Below, one piece after another: positions 1-5,087 of a stretch of 5,353 bases of DNA. The stretch lies in contig JAFZKM010000079.1 in the NCBI GenBank assembly GCA_017553665.1, forward strand, positions 1 through 5,353. The letters are read 5' to 3'. The stretch is from Lachnospiraceae bacterium. GTDB taxonomy: Bacteria > Bacillota_A > Clostridia > Lachnospirales > Lachnospiraceae. Under the pieces are notes generated by a model, which ran no database searches, had not been told where the DNA came from, and saw only the letters and a program-made list of their open reading frames with translations. Every line of letters starts with the position of its first letter. Positions within the stretch are counted from its first letter, which is position 1. Both the position numbers and the translations under genes were made by a program.

Positions 1-1
1 C

Positions 2-520
2 GCGTCGGTGGTTTGCGGTATGTATTTCTCGTACTCGATGGACAAGCTCGAGCGCCGCGTGAAGGTCGTGGACCCGCGCGAGTATTACCATGATTTCTGG
101 GAGATCCTCGAGAGCATCCTGAACGCGATCCTGTTCGTCATGATCGGTCTGCTCGTGCTCGATATTGAGATCAGCAGATATGTCTGGATCATTGTGCCGG
201 CGTCGATCCTGATCCTCGTGCTTTCACGCGCGATGGGCGTGTTCATGAGCAGCCTGATGACGGGGCGGCGCATCCCCGGAAATTACAGCCTGCCGGAATT
301 CGTGACGCTGATGACATGGGCGGCGCTGAAGGGCGGACTTTCGCTGGCTCTTGCGGTCGGGACCGAGGAGTACCTGCCGCATGACATTTTCAATATCTTT
401 ATCAATGTGACCTACGCGGCCATCTTCTTCACGGTACTGGTGCAGGGACTGAGCGTGGGCAGAGTATACAGGCGGCTTGAGACGCATAAGCTCGCCAGAC
501 AGATGAGGGCAAAGCAGTGA
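2..520 (+). CDS. CPA1-family cation/proton antiporter, C-terminal part
   Basis: This is the end of an integral membrane Na+(K+)/H+ antiporter of the CPA1 (NhaP/YjcE-like) family; 172 residues are in the window and the start lies upstream (the family is usually about 400 aa or more). The reading frame is open from base 2. Seen in order: a soluble loop with DPREYYHDFWEIL, a membrane helix around NAILFVMIGLLVL, another around VPASILILVLSRAMGVF, then the characteristic stretch LPEFVTLMTWAALKGGLSLALAVG, and a last helix ending VLVQGLSVGRVYRRLE. The TWAxLKGGLSLALA stretch corresponds to the family's TWxGLRGGxxxALA segment, with Lys in place of the common Arg, so the positive charge is kept. After the last helix only about 20 basic residues follow, so there is no built-in cytoplasmic regulatory tail. 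The stop TGA overlaps the GTG of the following trkA gene. The exact ion (Na+ or K+) cannot be read from this fragment. Confidence 0.88.
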   Translation, partial: ASVVCGMYFSYSMDKLERRVKVVDPREYYHDFWEILESILNAILFVMIGLLVLDIEISRYVWIIVPASILILVLSRAMGVFMSSLMTGRRIPGNYSLPEFVTLMTWAALKGGLSLALAVGTEEYLPHDIFNIFINVTYAAIFFTVLVQGLSVGRVYRRLETHKLARQMRAKQ

Positions 521-1947
521 AGATTATCATAGTCGGACTCGGAGAGACGGGAATTACGCTGGTGAAGGCGCTGGCGAACGATAAGCACGACATCACGGTC
601 ATTGACAAGGACAGCGCGCTCGTGGACAGCGTGACCGATGAGTTCAGCGTGAACGGCGTGGCCGGCAGCGGCGCGTCGAAGGAGACGCTGCTCAAGGCGG
701 GCGTGCAGGGCGCGGACATTTTCATCGCGCTCACGCATATCGACGAGGTGAATCTGCTCAGCTGCATGCAGGCGAAGAACTGCGGCGCGGTGAAGACTGT
801 CGCCAGACTGCAGATGCCGGACCTCAGCGCGGACATTGACGAGCTGAAGAAGGAATACGGGATCGATTACATCGTGCGCCCGCGCATTGACATCGCGGAG
901 GAGATATACAGGAATCTCGGCCTGCCGGGCTTCGTGAAGCTGGAAGATCTGTTCGGCGATACAGTGACGGTCATTGACATCGCCGTTATGCGCGATTCTT
1001 GCCTGAAGGGCCGCACGCCGGCTTACATCAGGGCGAACATCTGCCGTGACATGCTGATAAGCACCGTGACGCGCGGCGATAAGCTTTTTATCCCCGACGG
1101 GAATTTTGTGCTCGAGGAGGGCGATTTCCTGACGGTCTGTGTTTCGGACGGAGGCGCGGAGCAGGTGCTCGCCACGCTCGGGGTCAACAGGAACCGCGAA
1201 GGCGTGATGATGGTGGGCTGCGGCGTGATAGGAGAATACCTGGCCGAGAGGCTGATCAAAGAGGGCAGGCAGCCTGTGATCCTGGAGAATGATATCGACC
1301 GCTGCCGCCGCCTGATGGACCGTTTCCCGACCGCGCACGTGGCGTACGCGGCAGGGGAGATCACCGAGGTGCTCGCGGAAGAGGGACTCGCGAAGACAGG
1401 CACGCTGATCTCGCTGACGGACAGCGACGAGACGAATCTGGTCATCAGTATGTTCGCCTGGGCCAGACAAGTGCCGTCGGTCGTTACGAAGGTGGACAAG
1501 CAGAGCCATGTGCGCCTGCTTCATAAGGTCAATATCGATATTACGGCTTCGCCCACGGAGCTGTCGCTGCAGCGGATCATGCATTACATCAGGAACCGCG
1601 AGAGCCGGCAGAGCCTGCGCGATGTGCTCGGGAAGAATCTGAAGCTGTCGAAGCACCGCCCGAAGGAGAATGACACCGAATTCAGCAGCTACTACGGTTT
1701 CTGCCGCGTGGCGGACGGCCGCGCGGAGGTCATGGAGTTTGGAGCCGGCCGCGATTTCAAGGCCCTCGACACGCCGATCCGCGAGAAGGATTTCCGCCTG
1801 AAGAAGGGGATCCTAATCTCCGGAATTATCCGCAATGGCGAGCTGCTTATCCCGACCGGCGATTCGTCGATCTGCGTCGGCGACCGCGTGCTGGTGACCG
1901 CGCCGGTGGAGAAGGGGATACGGATGTTGAACGATATACTGGGATAA
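517..1947 (+). CDS. trkA: Trk/Ktr-type potassium uptake regulatory subunit TrkA (two RCK domains)
   Basis: This is a complete 476-aa cytoplasmic NAD(H)/nucleotide-binding regulatory subunit that normally gates a membrane potassium transporter (TrkH-type). It has the usual double architecture. The first TrkA-N Rossmann domain starts at the N-terminus with GLGETG (residues 7-12) and the acidic residue D30 at the end of strand 2, followed by a TrkA-C domain to about residue 220. The second Rossmann domain starts around residue 229 with GCGVIG (234-239) and E257 at the strand-2 position, followed by a second TrkA-C domain ending IRMLNDILG. Length fits the two-RCK family (about 450-480 aa). The GTG start overlaps the antiporter stop in a GTGA arrangement, with a GAGGG ribosome site at 505-509, so the two are probably translationally coupled. 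No trkH is visible in the window; it may lie upstream or elsewhere. The known family role is K+ uptake control; regulation of the adjacent antiporter is my inference from the overlap. Confidence 0.93.
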   Translation: MKIIIVGLGETGITLVKALANDKHDITVIDKDSALVDSVTDEFSVNGVAGSGASKETLLKAGVQGADIFIALTHIDEVNLLSCMQAKNCGAVKTVARLQMPDLSADIDELKKEYGIDYIVRPRIDIAEEIYRNLGLPGFVKLEDLFGDTVTVIDIAVMRDSCLKGRTPAYIRANICRDMLISTVTRGDKLFIPDGNFVLEEGDFLTVCVSDGGAEQVLATLGVNRNREGVMMVGCGVIGEYLAERLIKEGRQPVILENDIDRCRRLMDRFPTAHVAYAAGEITEVLAEEGLAKTGTLISLTDSDETNLVISMFAWARQVPSVVTKVDKQSHVRLLHKVNIDITASPTELSLQRIMHYIRNRESRQSLRDVLGKNLKLSKHRPKENDTEFSSYYGFCRVADGRAEVMEFGAGRDFKALDTPIREKDFRLKKGILISGIIRNGELLIPTGDSSICVGDRVLVTAPVEKGIRMLNDILG

Positions 1948-1981
1948 GCGAAATAACTCAGCAGCATGCGCATATACGTAG

Positions 1982-2020
1982 AAGAATCGCCGCGAAAGCC
2001 TGCTTTCAGCGGCGATTCTT
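1982..2020 (+). repeat. Long stem-loop just after trkA
   Basis: A near-perfect inverted repeat lies 34 bases after the trkA stop. AAGAATCGCCGC (1982-1993) pairs with GCGGCGATTCTT (2009-2020) over 12 bp, and GAAAG (1994-1998) pairs with CTTTC (2003-2007) over 5 more, leaving a 4-base loop and one bulged A (2008). It has the position and stability of a transcript-end hairpin for the antiporter-trkA operon, but no T-run follows on either strand (on + it is followed by GCATAAAAAA). It is therefore not a classical intrinsic terminator; it could protect the mRNA 3' end or be a dispersed palindrome. Confidence 0.6.
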
Positions 2021-2024
2021 GCAT

Positions 2025-2067
2025 AAAAAAGTGGTGTGGCAGCCGCGTAACCACGCAGCCCCACACC
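2025..2067 (-). terminator. Probable intrinsic terminator of the minus-strand gene
   Basis: Read on the minus strand, repeat copy 1 forms GGTGTGG/CCACACC arms with an inner ACGC/GCGT-type hairpin. It is followed after two bases (AC) by six Ts (complement of AAAAAA 2025-2030). This hairpin-plus-T-run lies about 78 bases downstream of the stop of the minus-strand gene at 2145-2600. The stem is interrupted and the T-run starts two bases late, so efficiency is uncertain. On the + strand the same hairpin has only a CTTTGT tail and would be a weak stop for trkA. Confidence 0.45.
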
Positions 2068-2072
2068 TTTGT
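2031..2072 (+). repeat. 42-base palindromic repeat, copy 1
   Basis: First of two copies identical over 42 bases (54-base period, 12-base spacer 2073-2084). Each copy is a nested palindrome: outer arms GGTGTGG (2033-2039) and CCACACC (2061-2067), inner hairpin GCGT (2045-2048), loop AACC, ACGC (2053-2056). A 6-base direct repeat GCAGCC (2039-2044 and 2055-2060) sits inside. It lies in the gap between convergent genes. The in-frame open stretch over it is a consequence of the repeat and is not taken as a gene. Confidence 0.85.
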
Positions 2073-2084
2073 AAGTATTAACTG

Positions 2085-2126
2085 GTGGTGTGGCAGCCGC
2101 GTAACCACGCAGCCCCACACCTTTGT
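2085..2126 (+). repeat. 42-base palindromic repeat, copy 2
   Basis: Exact second copy of the element at 2031-2072, with outer arms at 2087-2093 and 2115-2121 and inner arms at 2099-2102 and 2107-2110. It differs from copy 1 in its right flank. Here GTGGTTAC (2125-2132) is the reverse complement of GTAACCAC inside the copy (2101-2108), allowing an alternative 8-bp hairpin that excludes the nested one. It ends 18 bases before the stop of the minus-strand gene and marks the left edge of the AT-rich patch. Confidence 0.85.
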
Positions 2127-2144
2127 GGTTACAGTTTACCTGTT

Positions 2145-2600
2145 TTATCGTCTATAGTCAAGTATTATATAGTCATTTCCTTCTGCTTTGTTGAAATACA
2201 AGGGTTTGCCGCTTGAAACGTATTGATTGCCGAACATGATTAATTTCATCCGATGAACACGTTTTGATAGTCTAAAATTTTTTTCAGCTTCTTTTATAGC
2301 ATCGGATTGCTTCAACTTACAACGTCGTAAGTCGAGAATGATATTTGGAGATTGAAGAAGGGCTTTTTGAATTGAATGTTTGATAGTGTTTTTACCATTA
2401 CCTTCCGGAGCTTTTATTTCCCAAGGAATTCCGTCTATGTAAATGTCCGGGAGGTGTAAGCCTTCGATGTTCGAAGGATGAACCAATTCGATAGAGTGGC
2501 TGTGTTCGAGGAGCGTCTTAATTGTAAAGTATTCGTGTTCATAAAGATGAACTCCGTTTTGTTTTAAAGTACCAAGAGTTGAAGAAGTATTTTTTTTCAT
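2145..2600 (-). CDS. Stand-alone CdiA C-terminal-like nuclease domain protein (toxin-like)
   Basis: A 151-aa soluble protein with no signal peptide or membrane segment. Its core resembles the nuclease/tRNase domain found at the C-terminus of CdiA contact-dependent inhibition toxins, a PD-(D/E)xK-type fold. Visible signature: an N-terminal helix with E23 (YEHEYFTIKTLLE), then PD at 51-52, and EIK at 61-63 in the context IDGIPWEIKAPEGNGKNTI. This is followed by a helix (IQKALLQSPNIILDLRR, 77-93) and a basic C-terminal half. E23, D52, E61 and K63 are the expected catalytic residues by analogy. In CdiA the domain is the last part of a giant secreted protein; here it is the whole protein. Its DNA is about 28-38% GC in lines I counted, against about 60% in trkA, which suggests horizontal transfer. 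The ATG at 2600 is the only good start but has no Shine-Dalgarno sequence; see the promoter at 2607-2635. No immunity protein follows it. The family call rests on motif recognition, so substrate (tRNA or DNA) is unknown. Confidence 0.72.
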   Translation of the reverse strand: MKKNTSSTLGTLKQNGVHLYEHEYFTIKTLLEHSHSIELVHPSNIEGLHLPDIYIDGIPWEIKAPEGNGKNTIKHSIQKALLQSPNIILDLRRCKLKQSDAIKEAEKNFRLSKRVHRMKLIMFGNQYVSSGKPLYFNKAEGNDYIILDYRR

Positions 2601-2606
2601 ATGGCT

Positions 2607-2635
2607 ATTGTATCATTTGTTTGCTCAAAAGGCAA
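2607..2635 (-). promoter_or_regulatory. Extended -10 promoter for the minus-strand nuclease-like gene (leaderless)
   Basis: On the minus strand, -35 TTGCCT (2630-2635) is separated by exactly 17 bases from -10 TACAAT (2607-2612), which is preceded by TGA, giving an extended TGnTAnAAT-type -10. Only six bases (AGCCAT) separate the -10 from the ATG at 2600, so transcription should begin at or next to the start codon. That agrees with the lack of a ribosome binding site and points to a leaderless mRNA. Confidence 0.6.
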
Positions 2636-2707
2636 CAAATAAATATATTGTCAGAAATTTAAGAAAGCATAGCCCTTCAAACGGTGGTATTCAAAAAAGA
2701 TCAGATG

Positions 2708-2716
2708 TGATAAAAT
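2708..2716 (+). promoter_or_regulatory. Probable extended -10 promoter for the CPCC gene
   Basis: TGATAAAAT matches an extended -10 (TGn plus TAAAAT, five of six to TATAAT). The -35 region is weak (TATTCA at 17-base spacing), as is common for extended -10 promoters. Predicted transcription start is near 2723, giving a leader of about 35 bases with the ribosome site AAGGAAGAAGG (2744-2754) before the ATG at 2758. It is divergent from the minus-strand promoter, with about 70 bases between the two -35 regions. Confidence 0.5.
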
Positions 2717-2757
2717 GTTTGGATAGAGCGAATCTTCGATAAAAAGGAAGAAGGATT

Positions 2758-2970
2758 ATGAGACGAAGGAATTATGCCGTGAATAAAAGAATAGGTCTAT
2801 GTCCCGTTTGCGGACAGTACAGCTTTGCGGAGCCTCATGATATCTGCCCGATATGCGGATGGGAGGACGATAAAGTCCAGCTTCGCGACCCCGACTTTCG
2901 AGGAGGCGCGAATGAGATGAGCCTGAACGAGGCGAGAGCTGCATTCAGAGAAAAGGCGAAAGAGGATTGA
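2758..2970 (+). CDS. CPCC-type cysteine-rich small protein
   Basis: A 70-aa soluble protein of the cysteine-rich CPCC family. Two CPxC knuckles, C15-P-V-C18 and C30-P-I-C33, can bind one zinc ion. They are followed by the family's conserved tail GWEDD (34-38), QLRDPDFRGGANEMSLNEAR (41-60). The whole family signature is present and intact. The molecular function of the family is not established; a structural zinc site mediating protein or nucleic acid binding is plausible. The ATG at 2758 has a strong ribosome site (AAGGAAGAAGG, 2744-2754) and its own promoter. The first codons are AT-rich like the DNA to the left, and the composition rises to host-like within the gene. It sits immediately upstream of a membrane-anchored nuclease-like gene and head-to-head with a CdiA-like nuclease gene. 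An immunity or accessory role for either one is only a hypothesis. Confidence 0.85.
   Translation: MRRRNYAVNKRIGLCPVCGQYSFAEPHDICPICGWEDDKVQLRDPDFRGGANEMSLNEARAAFREKAKED
2961..2966 (+). promoter_or_regulatory. Ribosome binding site deciding the start at 2976
   Basis: AGAGGA at the very end of the CPCC gene lies 9 bases before ATG 2976, a good distance. It touches the alternative TTG at 2967, where it could not work. This supports ATG 2976 as the start and indicates translational coupling with the CPCC gene. Confidence 0.55.
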
Positions 2971-2975
2971 CCGAA

Positions 2976-3560
2976 ATGAATATCAAGAATAAGAAATACA
3001 TTCTGTCAGTGATCGTGGTGGCGGTACTGATAGTGCTTTATCTGGTCTTCCAGGACAAGATCGATGCGATACTCAATGAGGGCCAAGGGAACGATTCAAG
3101 CCAGACCGTGATCGTCGACGGAACCGGACAGAATGCGGGCAGTAATGCTGCGGACAGTCAGGGCTCCGGAAATGCAGCGTCTGATAGCCAGACTTCATCC
3201 GGAAGTTCAGACAGTAATGCGGATCCGGGAACCACAACCGCCGACAACTCGTCTGATAACGGGAGCGTAACCGACACCCCCGCTGACTACGTCACCTACA
3301 AATTCCGCTCGAAGAAGCTCCTCGACCAGCACTATGAGAAGCACGGCAAGGAGATGGGCTTTGTCTCGGCGGCGGACTACGAGAAGGCCGCGAGCGATGT
3401 GGTCAATAACCCCGACGCCTTGCATAAGATCGAGAAAGAGGACGGAGATTACGTTTATTACGTCGAGGCCACGAACGAGTTCGTGATAGTCTCGACCGAC
3501 GGATACATCAGGACATACTTCCTGCCGAGCGCAGGCAAGAGCTATTATGACAGGCAGTAA
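2976..3560 (+). CDS. Membrane-anchored protein with low-complexity stalk and BECR-like nuclease domain
   Basis: A 194-aa protein from ATG 2976; a TTG at 2967, overlapping the CPCC stop, would add three residues. Layout: short basic N-terminus (NIKNKK), one hydrophobic helix at about residues 8-25 (uncleaved anchor or signal, positive side inside), a stalk at about 36-102 rich in Ser, Asn, Asp, Gly and Thr, then a compact C-terminal domain at about 105-194. That domain has H119-Y-E-K-H123-G-K-E-G-type spacing, a middle helix (SAADYEKAASDVVNN), DGDYVYYVEATNEFVIVS (T166, N167), and DGYIRTYFLP (175-184) before a final YYDRQ. This pattern of early His/Lys-His, TNEF and G-x-I-x-T-Y-F-P resembles the BECR superfamily (Barnase/EndoU/ColicinE5-D/RelE-like RNases) found in polymorphic toxins and phage proteins. 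Candidate catalytic residues are H119, K122, H123, T180 and Y181. Topology predicts the domain outside the cell. There are no cysteines in the domain. Nuclease activity is inferred, and a non-catalytic relative is possible. Confidence 0.7.
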   Translation: MNIKNKKYILSVIVVAVLIVLYLVFQDKIDAILNEGQGNDSSQTVIVDGTGQNAGSNAADSQGSGNAASDSQTSSGSSDSNADPGTTTADNSSDNGSVTDTPADYVTYKFRSKKLLDQHYEKHGKEMGFVSAADYEKAASDVVNNPDALHKIEKEDGDYVYYVEATNEFVIVSTDGYIRTYFLPSAGKSYYDRQ

Positions 3561-3569
3561 GTAGCGAAA

Positions 3570-3607
3570 GGCAAGCAGAGTTCGGCAGAGCCGAACCTGC
3601 GAATGCC
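3570..3607 (+). other. Intercistronic stem-loop
   Basis: The 72-base gap between the stalked protein and the zinc-ribbon gene contains a stepped hairpin. GTTCGGC (3580-3586) pairs with GCCGAAC (3590-3596) around a 3-base loop, is extended by GCAG (3575-3578) with CTGC (3597-3600) past a bulged A, and further out by GGCA (3570-3573) with TGCC (3604-3607). No T-run follows, so it is not an intrinsic terminator. It more likely affects mRNA processing or stability between the two genes. It ends 13 bases before the downstream ribosome site. Confidence 0.55.
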
Positions 3608-3620
3608 TGAAGCGAAGCGA

Positions 3621-3626
3621 AAGGAG
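3621..3626 (+). promoter_or_regulatory. Ribosome binding site deciding the start at 3633
   Basis: AAGGAG lies 6 bases before ATG 3633. The upstream in-frame ATG at 3603 sits inside the stem-loop without a ribosome site and would add ten residues ahead of the first zinc knuckle, so 3633 is chosen. Confidence 0.75.
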
Positions 3627-3632
3627 ACCCCC

Positions 3633-5087
3633 ATGTACGAATGCCCGAATTGCGCGGCGAATCTGCGCTTTTCCATTGAAAAGCAGAAGCTCTGGTGCGA
3701 AGCGTGCGGAACCGAGCTGAGCCCGTATGAGGTGAAGAAGGACCGCGACGCCGAGGAGCGGCAGGACTTTGAAGTCACGATCTTTACCTGTCCGCAGTGC
3801 GGCGGCGAGATCATCAGCGAGGACACCGAAGCGGCGGCTTTCTGCAGCTTCTGCGGCGGCTCGACCATTCTTGATTCCCGCATCAGCAGCGCGCGCCGCC
3901 CGGCCTACATTATCCCGTTCACGCGGACAAAGGCGGACTGCGCGGCGGCTTACAAGAAGCTCGTGAAGCGTTCATTGTTCATGCCTTCCGAGCTGATGAG
4001 CACGCAGAATATCGACAGTTTCCGCGGCATTTACATCCCCTACTGGATGTACGAGACCCAACTGGAGGGGCATGTGAGCGCGGATGTCGCGAGCAAACAC
4101 TCGACCTACAAAGGCAATTACGAATACGTCAAGCATTACCGCTATGAGACCGACGTAAAAACGCAATACAAGGGAATGACCTATGACGCATCGGGCGCTT
4201 TTTCCGACAATCTGAGCAACGCGATCGCGCCCTATGACACGACGCAGGTCCAGCCTTTTACGCCGTCGTATCTGAGCGGATTCTACGCGGACACGACCGA
4301 CGTGGCCTGGGATACATATTCCGAGGACGTCGAGGACCTGGTGGCGGAGGACTGCACGGAGCGCCTGATGAAGGACCCCGCGCTGAGCGACTACACGGTC
4401 GAAGCGGACAAACTGAAGCCGCAGCTGACTCCCACCGTGGACAATAAGGTCCTGACCATGATGCCCGTCTGGTTCATGAGCATCAGGCACAAGGAGCATG
4501 GCAAGGAGGACCGCATTTCCTACGTGGCTGTCAACGGCCAGACCGGCGAAGCGGCGGGCGACCTGCCGATCTCGCTCGGGAAGTACCTGATCGCCTCGGC
4601 GATCCTGGCGGCCGCGATATTCGCGCTGATGTTCTTTACCGTTTCGCTGAACCGTTTTTCGAGTTTGATCATGACCTGCGTTCTGCTGATCGTGATGGCG
4701 ATCACTTATTACTCGCAGGAAAACAAGATCAAAAAATGGGAGACCGGTGAGGAAGATAAGGGCCTGAAGGCCGCGAAGATATTGACGCCCGCGAAGAATT
4801 TTGACCCGATGACGGGAAAGCGGATCAAAACGAAGTACATGCCGTCCGGTTTTGATAAGGCAAAGATCATCTTAGGCATTGGCATGACCGTGCTGTTAGT
4901 GATGATCGAGCCTAACAATGACTGGATCCTCTACGCGGCGTCCATTATCCAGATGCTTTTCATTTTTGATTTCATCAATAAGCTCATGCATCGTTACAAT
5001 CTGCTGACGACGCGCAGGCTTCCTCAGTTTAACAGGACGGGAGGTGACGACAGTGCAAAAGAAGCGCACAAAGCGGGACTTGACTGA
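3633..5087 (+). CDS. Membrane protein with two N-terminal zinc ribbons (TFIIB-type zinc-ribbon family)
   Basis: A 484-aa protein. Two zinc ribbons open it: C4-x2-C7 with C22-x2-C25, and C53-x2-C56 with C71-x2-C74, all eight cysteines intact. A long soluble region follows (about 85-315) that begins AYIIPF and carries FRGIYIPYWMYE (130-141), a stretch typical of this zinc-ribbon family, then a mixed beta-rich part ending PVWFMSIRH...ISYVAVNGQTGE. Four hydrophobic segments come last, at about 318-339, 343-360, 411-426 and 431-448, with a charged loop between the second and third, and a hydrophilic tail. The function of the family is not established. The ribbons at the N-terminus are most likely cytoplasmic and may bind protein or nucleic acid. 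The gene's 3' end overlaps the TPM-protein gene by 35 bases, and zinc-ribbon membrane proteins of this kind are often found beside TPM-domain genes in Firmicutes, so the two likely work together at the membrane. Confidence 0.82.
   Translation: MYECPNCAANLRFSIEKQKLWCEACGTELSPYEVKKDRDAEERQDFEVTIFTCPQCGGEIISEDTEAAAFCSFCGGSTILDSRISSARRPAYIIPFTRTKADCAAAYKKLVKRSLFMPSELMSTQNIDSFRGIYIPYWMYETQLEGHVSADVASKHSTYKGNYEYVKHYRYETDVKTQYKGMTYDASGAFSDNLSNAIAPYDTTQVQPFTPSYLSGFYADTTDVAWDTYSEDVEDLVAEDCTERLMKDPALSDYTVEADKLKPQLTPTVDNKVLTMMPVWFMSIRHKEHGKEDRISYVAVNGQTGEAAGDLPISLGKYLIASAILAAAIFALMFFTVSLNRFSSLIMTCVLLIVMAITYYSQENKIKKWETGEEDKGLKAAKILTPAKNFDPMTGKRIKTKYMPSGFDKAKIILGIGMTVLLVMIEPNNDWILYAASIIQMLFIFDFINKLMHRYNLLTTRRLPQFNRTGGDDSAKEAHKAGLD
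5039..5044 (+). promoter_or_regulatory. Ribosome binding site deciding the start of the TPM gene
   Basis: GGGAGG lies inside the end of the zinc-ribbon gene, 8 bases before GTG 5053. An in-frame GTG at 5044 overlaps this site and is unlikely to be used. Starting at 5053 also gives a clean basic signal-peptide N-terminus. Confidence 0.7.

Noticed and set aside
412..1656. Long minus-strand open frame (414 codons) opposite trkA
   Set aside because: It is a shadow of the GC-rich trkA coding strand: Arg/His/Leu/Val-rich, no recognisable domain, and trkA itself is unmistakable with both Rossmann motifs.
1692..2120. Minus-strand open frames running from the repeats into trkA
   Set aside because: They are antisense to trkA, and the repeated peptide again comes from the palindromes; no domain is visible.
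2031..2126. Repeats considered as a CRISPR array or integron attC sites
   Set aside because: There are only two units with a 12-base spacer, and no RYYYAAC/GTTRRRY core sites, cas genes or integrase are present.
1966..2157. Short + strand open frame across the repeats (63 codons)
   Set aside because: Its repeated peptide is only the translation of the duplicated palindrome; there is no ribosome site, and the end overlaps the minus-strand gene.
2153..2175. 8-base direct repeat TATAGTCA at 2153-2160 and 2168-2175 as a possible insertion target duplication
   Set aside because: Both copies lie within the last codons of the minus-strand gene, are AT-rich and only 7 bases apart, and flank nothing.
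2967..2969. TTG start overlapping the CPCC stop for the stalked nuclease-like protein
   Set aside because: The ribosome site AGAGGA abuts it directly, whereas it is 9 bases from ATG 2976, which is preferred.
3972..4499. Minus-strand open frame (175 codons) opposite the zinc-ribbon gene
   Set aside because: Antisense shadow with His/Arg/Val-rich composition and no start signal; the + strand frame has intact zinc ribbons and membrane helices.
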